A stretch of 64,000 nucleotides of DNA from DATFTE01 sp963840665 (GCA_963840665.1 CAWIZO010000006.1:930001-994000); one strand, 5' to 3'; counted from the stretch's first letter, positions 51,837 through 60,617 are shown. Translations and numbers: made by a program. Notes: generated by a model from the letters alone, not told the origin.

Positions 51837-53642
51837 ATGGACGCCGCTTTCATCCGCAACTTTGCCATCATTGCGCATATTGATCATGGCAAATCCACGC
51901 TTGCCGACCGCCTGCTTGAGCTGACCGGATCGCTCACAGCGCGCGAGATGCAGGCGCAGGTGCTCGATTCCATGGACCTGGAGCGCGAGCGCGGCATCAC
52001 GATCAAAGCCCACGCCGTCCGCATGATGTACACGGCCAAAGACGGGCAACTTTACCAGCTGAATCTGATCGATACGCCCGGCCACGTGGATTTCTCCTAC
52101 GAAGTCTCGCGCTCGCTGGCTTCCTGTGAGGGCGCGTTACTGATTGTCGATGCTTCCCAGGGCGTTGAAGCGCAGACTCTGGCCAATGCTTATCTCGCGA
52201 TCAACAACGGCCTCGAAATTATTCCCGTCATTAACAAGATTGACTTGCCGAGCGCCGACATTCCGCGCACGAAAGAGATGATCGAAGGCGCCGTGGGACT
52301 CGATGCGTCCGACGCTGTCCTCATCAGCGCAAAAACCGGGGAAGGCGTGCCCGATGTGCTGGAAGCCATTGTAAAGCGCATTCCGCCCCCCAAGGGAAAT
52401 CCTGACAACCGGCTGCAGGCGCTGATCTTCGATTCCTGGTTCGATCCGTACCGCGGAGTGATCGTGCTGACGCGCGTGTTTGAAGGAACGCTGCGCAAAG
52501 GGCAGAAGATTCGCTTGTGGTCGAATGGGCGCGTCTTCGATGTGGAGACGGTGGGTACGCTCACTCCGAAACCGGTCGAGGTCGAAGAACTGCGCGCGGG
52601 CGAAGTTGGCTTCTTCATGGCGAACATGAAGAATGTCGGCGACACCAAAATTGGCGACACCATTACTGAAGACGCGAACCCGGCGATCGAAGCCCTTCCC
52701 GGCTTCGAAGAGATCAAGCCCATGGTGTTCGCGGGCCTCTACACCGTCGACGCGCACGAGCATACGGCTCTGCGCGAGGCGCTCGAGAAGTTGCGCCTGA
52801 ACGACGCTTCATTCTTCTTCGAACCGGAGAGCTCCGTCGCCCTGGGTTTCGGTTTCCGCTGTGGCTTTCTCGGCCTGCTGCACATGGAGATCATCCAAGA
52901 GCGCCTGGAGCGCGAGTTCAATCTCGACCTCATCACCACGGCGCCCGGTGTGCGCTTTCGCATTACCAAAACCGACGGGGAAGTGGTGGAAGTCGACAAT
53001 CCCTCAAAGTGGATCGGACAAAGCGAAATCGCGAGAGTGGAAGAGCCGGTGATCCTCGCGACCATTCTGACCAACGAAGAGTACGTTGGTGGCATTCTGA
53101 AGCTGGTCGAAGAGAAACGCGGCAAGCAGAAGAGTTTCGAATATGTCAGCTCTTCGCGGGTGATGCTGCAATACGAACTTCCGCTGAATGAAATCGTTCT
53201 CGACTTCTACGACAAACTCAAGACGGTCTCCCGCGGATACGCTTCGCTCGACTACCACCTCGCCGGATACTGGGAATCGCCGATGGTCAAGCTCGACATT
53301 CTCGTCGCGGGAGATCCGGTCGACGCGCTGTCGATCATCGTGCACCGTGACTTCGCTTACGAGCGCGGCAAGGCCCTGGTCTCGAAGATGCGCGAACTCA
53401 TTCCCCGGCAGATGTTCGAGGTTGCGATCCAAGCTTCGATCGGCGCCAAAATCATTGCCCGCGAAACCGTGGCGGCGATCCGCAAAAACGTGATCGCCAA
53501 GTGCTACGGCGGCGACATCAGCCGCAAGCGCAAGCTGCTGGAAAAGCAAAAGGAAGGCAAAAAGCGCATGAAGCGGATCGGCCGGGTCGACATCCCGCAA
53601 GAGGCCTTTTTGGCAGTACTTAAGGTGGGGGAAGACAGCTAA
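51837..53642 (+). CDS. lepA: Elongation factor 4 (LepA)
   Basis: A 601-residue translational GTPase that works on stalled or maturing ribosomes. The G1 loop is IIAHIDHGKSTLADRLLELT, the switch region DTPGHVDFSYEVSRSLASCE, the G4 motif INKIDLPSAD; then domain II, the EF-G-like domains (GFGFRCGFLGLLHMEIIQER) and the LepA C-terminal domain rich in Lys (KCYGGDISRKRKLLEKQKEG). ATG 51837 is chosen as it starts MDAAFIRNFAIIAHIDHGK; a TTG at 51822 is less likely. Confidence 0.96.
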   Translation: MDAAFIRNFAIIAHIDHGKSTLADRLLELTGSLTAREMQAQVLDSMDLERERGITIKAHAVRMMYTAKDGQLYQLNLIDTPGHVDFSYEVSRSLASCEGALLIVDASQGVEAQTLANAYLAINNGLEIIPVINKIDLPSADIPRTKEMIEGAVGLDASDAVLISAKTGEGVPDVLEAIVKRIPPPKGNPDNRLQALIFDSWFDPYRGVIVLTRVFEGTLRKGQKIRLWSNGRVFDVETVGTLTPKPVEVEELRAGEVGFFMANMKNVGDTKIGDTITEDANPAIEALPGFEEIKPMVFAGLYTVDAHEHTALREALEKLRLNDASFFFEPESSVALGFGFRCGFLGLLHMEIIQERLEREFNLDLITTAPGVRFRITKTDGEVVEVDNPSKWIGQSEIARVEEPVILATILTNEEYVGGILKLVEEKRGKQKSFEYVSSSRVMLQYELPLNEIVLDFYDKLKTVSRGYASLDYHLAGYWESPMVKLDILVAGDPVDALSIIVHRDFAYERGKALVSKMRELIPRQMFEVAIQASIGAKIIARETVAAIRKNVIAKCYGGDISRKRKLLEKQKEGKKRMKRIGRVDIPQEAFLAVLKVGEDS

Positions 53643-53940
53643 TCTGAGGCTCCGAATCGGGCTTCCACCAAGCCTTTTCTTGATACAGGCATTACCCTAA
53701 GGTGTGCAAATCTGCTGGGTTGCTTAAAATTATTCCTGGATACTCCGGCCGCCCATCGAGTTAAGCTGCCGCCGCTAACCTACAAATGGTGGTATGACTT
53801 ACAGCCATAATTGGCTTGAATTTTGAACCGACCGAACGGTCGCTCAAGCCTTGCCGAAAAAGCCCGGCCTACCCTTCCACAAGCTTTTCCACAGTTTAGC
53901 GGGGTCGCAATACAGCGCGGAGAGAACGTTTACCCCGGCG
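53643..53940. other. Convergent intergenic stretch
   Basis: Between the ends of lepA and dnaB. No gene, clear terminator or repeat family is recognised. Confidence 0.3.
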
Positions 53941-55308
53941 TTACTCTGCCTCGATCCCCCCGCCTCCTGCCAGGGTCTCGAAGCGTGTGGAATTCTTTAA
54001 GAATGCCATCTTCACGCGGCCAGTCGGACCGTTGCGCTGTTTAGCAATAATGATTTCGGCAATACCCTGCAACTCCGGATCATCCTGTTTGTAGACCTCT
54101 TCGCGGAAGATGAAGGCCACCACGTCCGCGTCTTGCTCGATTGATCCTGATTCGCGCAGGTCGGCGAGTTGCGGACGATGATCTCCGCCGCGGCTTTCCG
54201 GCGCGCGGCTTAACTGCGAGAGCGCGATAACCGGAACTTTCAACTCCTTCGCCAGCGCTTTCAAGCCGCGCGAAATTGCCGAGACTTCCTGGGTACGATT
54301 TTCGTAACGCTTCCCGCCACCCGACATGAGCTGCAGATAATCGACGATGACCAGATCGAGCGAGCCTTGCGAATTTTGCAGGCGTCGCGCCTTAGCGCGC
54401 ATCTCGCTCAGCGAGATTCCCGGTGTATCGTCGATGAAGATGGGCGCATGAGCCAGACGCTCCATGGCCTGAACGACTTTATCCATATCGTCGCGCCACA
54501 AAGAACCCGTGCGCATCTTGTGGGAATCGACTTGTGCACAGGAGCACAGTAAGCGCAGCAGCAAAGCTTCACGCGACATTTCCAGCGAGAACATGCCGAC
54601 GACTTTGTTGTCGTTCACTGAAGCGTTCTCGGCGATGTTCATGGCGAACGCCGTCTTGCCCATCGAAGGACGCGCGGCAATGATAATGAGATCAGACTTC
54701 TGCAAGCCGCTGGTCATCTCGTCGAGATCGTTGTAGTGCGTGGCCAGTCCGGTGATGCGTTGCCCGCGCTGCAACAGCGCGTCGACCGATCCGAATGACT
54801 CTTTCACGATTTCGGTGATGCCCATGAACCCGCGCCCTATGCGCTTTTCCGATAACGCAAAGATGGCGGCTTCGGCATCGTTAAGGACATCTTCGGCCGC
54901 GTCGCTTTGCTCCGAGGCGCGCGCGATCGCCGAATTGGCGGCGTGAATCAATCCGCGTAACAGCGCTTTATCGCGGACAATCTTGATGTAATGCTCGATG
55001 CTGGGACGATCGGGAACTCCATCGACCAGCCCCGAGATATACGCCACGTCGCCGATGGCTTGCAGTTCCTTGCGGCGGTCGAGTTCCTCGATCAGCGTGA
55101 TCATGTCGATCGGTCGCGACGACTCCGCCAAATCGATCATGCGGGAATAAATGCGGCGATGGGAATCGAGCGAGAAATCTTCCGCGCGCAGATGTTCCGC
55201 CGCCTGGTTGTAAGAAAAATTGTCGAGAAGGATGGCGCCGAGAATGGAACGCTCGGCTTCGACGTTGGCGGGCAAAGTGTGCGCGAGACTGTAATCGGTC
55301 GTAGCCAA
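53941..55308 (-). CDS. dnaB: Replicative DNA helicase DnaB
   Basis: A 455-residue hexameric helicase. The N-terminal domain (NVEAERSILGAILLDNFSYN) is followed by a linker and the RecA-like motor: Walker A in ARPSMGKTAFAMNIAENA, Walker B in LDLVIVDYLQLMSGGG, then PVIALSQLSRAPESRGGDHR and the DLRESGSIEQDADVV segment. The start is TTG at 55308 with AGGAAA upstream. The C-terminal tail is acidic-hydrophobic (FETLAGGGGIEAE). No intein is present. Confidence 0.96.
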   Translation of the reverse strand: MATTDYSLAHTLPANVEAERSILGAILLDNFSYNQAAEHLRAEDFSLDSHRRIYSRMIDLAESSRPIDMITLIEELDRRKELQAIGDVAYISGLVDGVPDRPSIEHYIKIVRDKALLRGLIHAANSAIARASEQSDAAEDVLNDAEAAIFALSEKRIGRGFMGITEIVKESFGSVDALLQRGQRITGLATHYNDLDEMTSGLQKSDLIIIAARPSMGKTAFAMNIAENASVNDNKVVGMFSLEMSREALLLRLLCSCAQVDSHKMRTGSLWRDDMDKVVQAMERLAHAPIFIDDTPGISLSEMRAKARRLQNSQGSLDLVIVDYLQLMSGGGKRYENRTQEVSAISRGLKALAKELKVPVIALSQLSRAPESRGGDHRPQLADLRESGSIEQDADVVAFIFREEVYKQDDPELQGIAEIIIAKQRNGPTGRVKMAFLKNSTRFETLAGGGGIEAE

Positions 55309-55492
55309 TGCTTTTCTATTTCCTGAACAAAATTTTCTGAAGCGCGGAGCAGATACTAGCTCCGCTTGAGCTTGTGCATGAAAGTATTTGCTTCGGAAAA
55401 CCGAGGCGCGATGGAATTTTTCGTGGCCGCATACGTGCTATGAAATACTTCGCGGGGAAATGTTTATACTATAGCAAAGAAAAGGCGAAAGT
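55309..55492. other. dnaB upstream region
   Basis: It includes the dnaB ribosome site and an AT-rich stretch with TATACTATAG near 55465, a possible promoter. It ends in the heptamer field. Confidence 0.35.
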
Positions 55493-55549
55493 GTACCGAG
55501 TACCGAGTACCGAGTAACCGCGTATCCAGTACCGAGTACCCAGTACCGA
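55493..55549. repeat. Family D heptamer tract (GTACCGA type)
   Basis: Eight units in tandem: seven of 7 bases (GTACCGA with single changes such as GTATCCA or GTACCCA) and one of 8 (GTAACCGC). Confidence 0.85.
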
Positions 55550-55579
55550 GAAAGGTGATGCTGATGGGGTTCTGCCCGA

Positions 55580-55670
55580 GGTCTGAAGTCCGAGGTCTGA
55601 AGTCCGAGGTCTGAAGTCCGAGGTCTGAAGTCCGAGGTCTGAAGTCCGAGGTTCGACGTCTGAAGTCTGC
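55580..55670. repeat. Family D heptamer tract (GGTCTGA/AGTCCGA)
   Basis: Thirteen 7-base units. The first ten alternate GGTCTGA and AGTCCGA perfectly; the last three (GGTTCGA, CGTCTGA, AGTCTGC) have drifted. This is the longest tract in the window. It ends where the candidate RNA terminator begins. Confidence 0.92.
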
Positions 55671-55671
55671 T

Positions 55672-55711
55672 CAAAAAAATGCGGTCCGGGCCAGCCACCC
55701 AGACCGCATTT
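55672..55711 (-). terminator. Rho-independent terminator of the candidate minus-strand RNA
   Basis: Minus strand: AAATGCGGTC and GACCGCATTT form a perfect 10-base stem, with a GC-rich inner part, followed by seven T residues. No protein gene reads into it from upstream on that strand, which points to a non-coding transcript. Confidence 0.75.
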
Positions 55712-55900
55712 GCTCGTGAATGTTCTGTCCTGCCTGGTTCACCGCGCAAAGGCGATGAAGCTCGTTCGTGGGACGCGTCCCCGAAGGAACACACTCCTCT
55801 TGAACGGTCTGCGAATCTGCGATTCGCAGCGAGTCGGAAGCCAACGGACGGGTCCTGCCGAAGCAAGACTTTTGAAGGCCGCAACGCCCTGGGCTTTTCA
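55674..55900 (-). ncRNA. Candidate structured RNA (6S-like rod)
   Basis: The minus strand upstream of a strong terminator folds by eye into one long rod: an outer GGGACGCGTCC/GGACGGGTCCT stem (10 of 11 pairs), an apical stem CTGCGAAT/ATTCGCAG with a five-base loop, and an asymmetric internal loop holding a small GGA...TCC hairpin. No open frame with a ribosome site occupies the strand. The shape recalls 6S RNA, but no sequence signature proves it; a lineage-specific RNA is equally possible. Confidence 0.4.
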
Positions 55901-56239
55901 GAAAGCGCCGAAGCGCATCCCCGAAATTTCCCCCGGCAATTCACCCTCGAGAACCGCCGGTTTCCGTCAGCCTCTGCTCCTCGGCAGAGCGCTCAGAACA
56001 TCTCACGCATGCACTTTGAGCACTCTGCGGCAAGCCGGAAGAACACGCAACAGAGAACTAACGGCTGGTTGTGCAGAAACTGTGGAGGAACAGGATTGCT
56101 TGTGGAAAGCACTGGAAAAGCGGGACGAAACAGGTTCGGTACAAAACCTTCTGCTCGGACTGCATCTTTATGTTCGGCCAAAGGAAGGCGGTTGCTGCTA
56201 AACTGGGGGAACCCAGTCTCCTTTGCTAAGGAATTGCCT
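55901..56239. other. Stretch between candidate RNA and the next gene
   Basis: No supported gene. It holds several small GC hairpins and should contain the promoters of the minus-strand RNA and of the plus-strand small gene at 56240. Confidence 0.3.
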
Positions 56240-56497
56240 ATGGCAGAAAAGCCAGCAACAACCATGCCTGGAACCGTCGAAAAGATTATCCATCCCCCTC
56301 ACCCGAGCGAGCCCGAAAAGGCTCAAATCGCCGTCGAAGGTGCGGACCATCTCTACCGCGAAATTCGCATCGAAAATACTCTGAAGGACGACAAGGGCCA
56401 ACCTGTTCGCTTGAAAGAGGGCGCAAAGGTAGAGGTGACGGTTGAGGCCGAGCCGGAGGGTACAACTCCGAAAGAGGCAAAGAATCAAAAGCCTTAA
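56240..56497 (+). CDS. Small hypothetical protein, 85 residues
   Basis: ATG 56240 has AAGGA seven bases upstream. The product starts MAEKPATTMPGTVEKIIHPP, then has IAVEGADHLYREIRIENTL and VRLKEGAKVEVTVEAEPEG, a small beta-barrel-like pattern, and a charged tail. No family is recognised. It is probably a lineage-restricted cytoplasmic protein. Confidence 0.65.
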   Translation: MAEKPATTMPGTVEKIIHPPHPSEPEKAQIAVEGADHLYREIRIENTLKDDKGQPVRLKEGAKVEVTVEAEPEGTTPKEAKNQKP

Positions 56498-56592
56498 GAC
56501 CCAGCCCCTGTGCTTGACCAGGTCGAGAAACGTCTGGCACTGCTGCACCATTCAAAGATAGAGTTGCGCCGATCTGTTAACATTTCCCGAAA

Positions 56593-57048
56593 ATGGGAAA
56601 CCGGCTTATCGCGGGCGTGAGCCTAATGATTGCGCTCGGGCTGCTATTGTCTTGTTGGAAGGCGCCCGGCCGCGATCAACTTGTGATCGAAGTTCCATCG
56701 GGCTATAGCGGTCCAGTCGAGGTGCAACTCGGCGTTGCCGGAGCCCCGGTATTGCCCAGGCGCGGCAATGCTTATGTGATTGCGGTGCCATCGGATGGGC
56801 GAGTCTCCACCTCGACCTCCCTCTCGGAGGTGCAGCCGGTTTTCAGAGGTCTCCCAGCAAATCGGGTTTGGGGTTATACCAGCTCGATTCTCAGAAGCGG
56901 AGACGGCATCCCAGTCGGCGGAAGCATCGAGTTTTTTGTGGGCACGAACGATCAGTATCAAATCGAAGTTTCACGCAAGCACAAGTCCCACGTGGTTGAC
57001 GGTCACACCGTAGAGATGCTGGCATCATTAGGAAGGCCGTTGGAATAA
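56593..57048 (+). CDS. Putative lipoprotein, hypothetical
   Basis: A 151-residue protein with a lipoprotein signal: hydrophobic ALGLLLSC with a cysteine near residue 21. The mature part is beta-rich (LVIEVPSGYSGPVEVQLGV, VVDGHTVEMLASLG), perhaps an all-beta envelope domain. It precedes the histidine kinase by 75 bases in the same direction. No function is known. Confidence 0.6.
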   Translation: MGNRLIAGVSLMIALGLLLSCWKAPGRDQLVIEVPSGYSGPVEVQLGVAGAPVLPRRGNAYVIAVPSDGRVSTSTSLSEVQPVFRGLPANRVWGYTSSILRSGDGIPVGGSIEFFVGTNDQYQIEVSRKHKSHVVDGHTVEMLASLGRPLE

Positions 57049-57123
57049 GCGCTTAAAGGCCTGCAATCCTCGGGGCTGAAAACCTCGTGGGTTGTCTCTG
57101 TGGACCCTTGATTTCGCCGCTAA

Positions 57124-58458
57124 ATGTCTCCACACCAAAAAGCTCGGCTCGCGTTTGCCTCGGCGGTCCTATTAATTCTGCTGAGCGGATTGGCGGCGTC
57201 CATAACCATCTCCCGCTTGCGTTCGGCCGAGCAATGGGTGACGCATGGTCACGACGTTGAAATCGCGATCGCAGACTTGAACACCGTTATAAACCGGGCC
57301 GGGCGTTTGCGCACCGAGTACGTGGAGTCGGGTTCGCCCGATCGACTGGCCGAGTACGAAGCCACCGCGGCACAGATTCCCAAGAAGCTAGAAATTCTCA
57401 ATCGCTTAACCGCGGATAACCCGGTTCAAGGCGCCAACTGCGCCAAATTCGCCATGCTGGATGAAGAACGCATCGAACTCATGCGCCAGGCGGTCAACCT
57501 CAAAGCCAGCGGCCAGTCGACTCTCGAAAAACAGGCGCAGATCACGCAGCGGATCGTCGCCATCGCCTCCGATACTGACGCGCTAACCCAAAAAATGGAC
57601 GCGATGGAGCAGGGCCTGCTTGACCAAAGAACGGCAAGCGCCCGGCGCTGGTTCGGAGGCATCGTTGGTATTTTGATGACTGCGCTCGGCGGCGCCTTGA
57701 TTCTGTTCTGGGTTCACTATCGCTTGCTAAATCAGGAACTGCACGCTCTGGAGCAGGCGCAGACTTCGTTGCGCGGCCTGAGCGCCCGCTTGATGAACTT
57801 GCAGGACGAGGAGCGCCGGAAATTTTCTCGTGAGCTTCACGACAGCCTGGGGCAAGACCTGGCCGCCTTGAAGATGCTCTTGCCGATGATCTCCAGCGCC
57901 CGTCCGTCCGATCCCAATCTTTCAGAGTGCATGCAGGTTGTCGATAAAGCTATCGCCGAGACTCGAACCATCTCTCATCTTCTGCATCCCCCACTCCTCG
58001 ATGAGGCCGGACTGGCGGTCGCGGTGAAATGGTACGTCGACGGTTTCGCGCAGCGCAGCAAGGTCGATGTGAAAGTAGATATCCCCGATGATCTGGGCCG
58101 CCTGCCTGCAGCTGTCGAACTGACCCTGTTCCGTATTCTTCAGGAGAGCCTCACCAACATTCACCGTCACTCTGGCGCATCCAAAGCGGAGGTCAACGTA
58201 TCCCGCCTGCCCGGCGGCCTGGTGATGAAGATCAAAGATTTTGGAAAAGGGATTGCGCCAGCGACTCTTGACCGTTTCCGTAGCGATGCCACTGGCACGG
58301 GAGTTGGCTTGGTCGGCATGCGTGAGCGCATTCGCGAACTCAGCGGACAGTTCGAAATTACCGCCGACGCGAACGGCACTGTTATCGTCGTCACTGTTCC
58401 CGTGAAAGAGGAGAGCACTTCGAAGGATCGACTGGATCAGGCGATACACGGAACCTAA
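57124..58458 (+). CDS. CHASE3-type membrane histidine kinase with HisKA_3 domain
   Basis: A 444-residue sensor. Two membrane helices (about 9-30 and 178-198) bracket a helical periplasmic domain of CHASE3 type. After the second helix comes a coiled coil, then the HisKA_3 box with the phospho-His in FSRELHDSLGQDLAALKMLL, the HATPase N-box ESLTNIHRHSGASKAEVN and the G-box GTGVGLVGMRERIRELSGQF. This is the NarX/DesK class, which partners LuxR/NarL-type regulators. None is adjacent, so its target is unknown. Confidence 0.9.
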   Translation: MSPHQKARLAFASAVLLILLSGLAASITISRLRSAEQWVTHGHDVEIAIADLNTVINRAGRLRTEYVESGSPDRLAEYEATAAQIPKKLEILNRLTADNPVQGANCAKFAMLDEERIELMRQAVNLKASGQSTLEKQAQITQRIVAIASDTDALTQKMDAMEQGLLDQRTASARRWFGGIVGILMTALGGALILFWVHYRLLNQELHALEQAQTSLRGLSARLMNLQDEERRKFSRELHDSLGQDLAALKMLLPMISSARPSDPNLSECMQVVDKAIAETRTISHLLHPPLLDEAGLAVAVKWYVDGFAQRSKVDVKVDIPDDLGRLPAAVELTLFRILQESLTNIHRHSGASKAEVNVSRLPGGLVMKIKDFGKGIAPATLDRFRSDATGTGVGLVGMRERIRELSGQFEITADANGTVIVVTVPVKEESTSKDRLDQAIHGT

Positions 58459-58526
58459 CACCGGTCCGCCGCTTGGCTTGGACCCGATGCTAGACTATCC
58501 AGTCATTTCTCGCGCGGGGACTGCAA

Positions 58527-59438
58527 TTGCCAACTGATCCGGTGCTGGTCGTTCATGGCGGAGCCTGGGCTATGCCCGATGATATGGTCGAGGCTCATCT
58601 CAGGGGAGTTCGCAACGCGGTCGCCGCCGGCTGGCGCGCGCTCACCAAGGGCGGATCATCCGTCGACGCTGTCGAAGAAGCCGTCGTCGTCATGGAAGAT
58701 GACGAAACCTTCGATGCCGGACGCGGCAGCTTTCTGAACCGGGATGGCAAGGTGCAACTCGATGCCCTCCTCATGGAGGGCGCAACTTTGCGGGCGGGCG
58801 GAGTTGGGTGCGTGGAGCGTATCGCGAACCCCGTGCGCGCGGCACGAAAGATTCTCAGCGAAAGTCCTCATGTCTACTTCGTGGCTGAGGGCGCGGAGCG
58901 CTTCGCAGCTGAACACGGTATCGCCCTTTGCAAGAATGAGGACCTGATAATCCCCCGCGAAGTGGAGCGTCTGCGCGAATATCAGGCGAACAAAGAAGAA
59001 CATCGCGCGGATCTGTTCGCTCCTACCGACTCGCACGACACCGTCGGCGCGGTTGCGCTCGATCGCGATGGCAATATCGCGGCCGCAACTTCGACAGGCG
59101 GCACGCTCAACAAAGCGCCGGGACGCCTCGGCGATTCTTCCCTCATTGGTTGCGGCTGCTACGCCGACAACAACACCGGCGCGGCCTCTCTGACGGGCTG
59201 GGGGGAACCGATCATGAAACTCGTGCTGGCTAAATGGGCCGCCGATCGCGTGGCTACCGGCAACCTGCCGGAATGGGCCGCCGCAGAGGCCATCGACTAT
59301 CTGAAGACTCGTGTTAAAGGACACGGAGGCATCATCCTGCTCGATGCCAAAGGACGCTTCGGCATCGCCCACAATACTCCCCGCATGGCTTGGGCGTTCA
59401 AGACGGTAAAAGAAGAAGCTAGCGGCGTAGAACGGTAA
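58527..59438 (+). CDS. Isoaspartyl peptidase / type III L-asparaginase
   Basis: A 303-residue Ntn-hydrolase that self-cleaves to expose a catalytic Thr. The start seems to be TTG 58527 with GGGGA six bases upstream. Marks: LVVHGGAWAM, DAVEEAVVVMEDDETFDAGR, FLNRDGKVQLDALLMEG, then the cleavage site HDTVGAVALDRDGNIAAATS, whose Thr is the nucleophile, and GGTLNKAPGRLGDSSLIGCG. An Asp precedes the nucleophilic Thr where Gly is usual. It probably removes isoaspartyl residues or splits asparagine in the cytoplasm. Confidence 0.92.
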   Translation: MPTDPVLVVHGGAWAMPDDMVEAHLRGVRNAVAAGWRALTKGGSSVDAVEEAVVVMEDDETFDAGRGSFLNRDGKVQLDALLMEGATLRAGGVGCVERIANPVRAARKILSESPHVYFVAEGAERFAAEHGIALCKNEDLIIPREVERLREYQANKEEHRADLFAPTDSHDTVGAVALDRDGNIAAATSTGGTLNKAPGRLGDSSLIGCGCYADNNTGAASLTGWGEPIMKLVLAKWAADRVATGNLPEWAAAEAIDYLKTRVKGHGGIILLDAKGRFGIAHNTPRMAWAFKTVKEEASGVER

Positions 59439-59447
59439 AACCGTTTT

Positions 59448-59598
59448 CACCACAAAGACACAGAGTCGCGGAGAAAACCAGCAATAGAAAAATCTCTTCG
59501 CTATTGCCGTCCGCTGTCGTGGACGGTGATCTAACCGCTTTGGGCCTTTCCCTGATTTGGTTTTCTCTGTGACTCTGTGTCTCTGTGTCTCTGTGGTG
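59448..59598. repeat. Family B CACAGAG inverted repeat, copy 3
   Basis: A 151 bp element: left end CACCACAAAGACACAGAG, right end CTCTGTGTCTCTGTGGTG, with a core holding a CCGTCC/GGACGG hairpin. It lies ten bases after the asparaginase stop. Confidence 0.88.
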
Positions 59599-59655
59599 AA
59601 TTGTCGGGTTTGCGCCTTCTTAGATTTTCGAGGAAACTAGTTTCTGGAGGCACTC

Positions 59656-59874
59656 ATGAACGATATTGCGAATCTCCCTCTCGGTTCCCGCCGCAACGAA
59701 GATATTGCCCTCGATCTTATGAAGTTCATTGCCATGACTACCGGTTATGGGCGAACCACTTCTTCCGGTGTCGGCTTTCAAGGCAGCGGTTCGGCCAGCA
59801 AGCCCGAAGAATATGCGGGACATCTGTTGGAGTTGTACGGGCAATGCCTGGGAGCGGTGGGCGCAAAGAAGTAG
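59656..59874 (+). CDS. Small hypothetical protein, 72 residues
   Basis: ATG 59656 has GGAGG five bases upstream. The product starts MNDIANLPLGSRRNEDIALD and has LMKFIAMTTGYGRTTSSGVG and YAGHLLELYGQCLGAVGAKK, a small amphipathic helical protein. No family is recognised. The translation signal and position between other genes support it. Confidence 0.65.
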   Translation: MNDIANLPLGSRRNEDIALDLMKFIAMTTGYGRTTSSGVGFQGSGSASKPEEYAGHLLELYGQCLGAVGAKK

Positions 59875-59886
59875 ATTTCGCGGGAA

Positions 59887-59918
59887 AGAAAAAGCCGCAG
59901 CACAGGGCTGCGGCTCTG
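59887..59918 (-). terminator. Terminator of the lysine-rich protein gene
   Basis: Minus strand: AGCCGCAGC and GCTGCGGCT form a perfect 9-base stem with a five-base loop, followed by TTTTCTTT. It stands 38 bases beyond the stop of the 59956-60351 gene. Confidence 0.85.
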
Positions 59919-59955
59919 AACTCTCGGCTTACACTCAGCAAACATACGCGAAAGC

Positions 59956-60351
59956 CTAGTGGCGCTTCTTCGCTTTGGCCTTCTTCGCGGGCTTCTTTTT
60001 GGCGGCTTTTTTCGGCGCCGCTTTCTTGCTGGCTTTTTTCTTGGCCGGCTTCTTCTTGGCGGCTTTCTTCGGTGCAGCTTTTTTCGCCGCTTTCTTGGGA
60101 GCTGCTTTCTTCGCTACCTTTTTAGGTTTGGGTTTCGATCCGCCACCTCCGCCGCTGGTGCGGGTGGGCGCCGGCGTCGCAGGAATAGAAGCGACAGGTT
60201 CCGGTTCTGGCTCTGCCATCCCCGGTAACTCGGCTTCTTCTTCCTCTTCTTCTTCTTCGTAATCTTCTTCTAGCGAGTCGCCGAAGGCGCTGCTATCACC
60301 GTACTCATCCATTTCGTCATCACGTCCATAGAGGGTTTCGTCGAAGCTCAT
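59956..60351 (-). CDS. Lysine/alanine-rich H1-like protein with acidic N-terminus
   Basis: The ATG at 60351 has GGAGG four bases upstream, giving 131 residues. The N-terminal ~50 residues are strongly acidic (EEDYEEEEEEEEAELPGMAE), a Pro/Ala linker follows, and the C-terminal ~65 residues repeat AAPKKAAKK-type units ending KKPAKKAKAKKRH. The C-terminal repeat matches eukaryotic H1- and bacterial Hc1-like tails and should bind DNA or RNA. The acidic head may mask or tune this. It ends with a strong terminator. Confidence 0.75.
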   Translation of the reverse strand: MSFDETLYGRDDEMDEYGDSSAFGDSLEEDYEEEEEEEEAELPGMAEPEPEPVASIPATPAPTRTSGGGGGSKPKPKKVAKKAAPKKAAKKAAPKKAAKKKPAKKKASKKAAPKKAAKKKPAKKAKAKKRH

Positions 60352-60530
60352 TTCTCCTCCTGCTGAAGTTCCGGCGGCGCCGGGCGCTGCGCTTGTGTGC
60401 GCTAGAGAATAAAAAGACAACTGAAAAAACGGCCTTGTTTTGGCGAACGGGCCGCGATTATAGCACAGCACTTTTCTCGCGGCAGTAACGTCATCACGAC
60501 ACTCGACTGGCATCTTACACCGAACTACAG

Positions 60531-60617
60531 TACTCAGTTGCCAGTTCTCAGTTCTCAGAAAAACTGGAGACCGTTTTGGGCTCTTCCGGGAACTGAGAAC
60601 CGAGAACTGAGAACGGT
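60531..60617. repeat. Family D heptamer tracts in inverted pair
   Basis: Left tract (60531-60558) TACTCAG, TTGCCAG, TTCTCAG, TTCTCAG; right tract (60590-60617) GAACTGA, GAACCGA, GAACTGA, GAACGGT. The two are complementary over about 22 bases with three mismatches, so they form a hairpin with a 31-34 base loop. The right tract touches the mltD stop codon. Confidence 0.8.

Noticed and set aside
55493..55670. Possible CRISPR array
   Set aside because: The units are 7 bases and contiguous, with no spacers of constant length and no cas genes nearby.
55674..55900. RNase P RNA, tmRNA or SRP RNA
   Set aside because: The diagnostic sequences of these RNAs (such as the GAGGAAAGTCC box, a tag-coding frame with a tRNA-like end, or the GGAAGCAGCC SRP loop) are not present on either strand.
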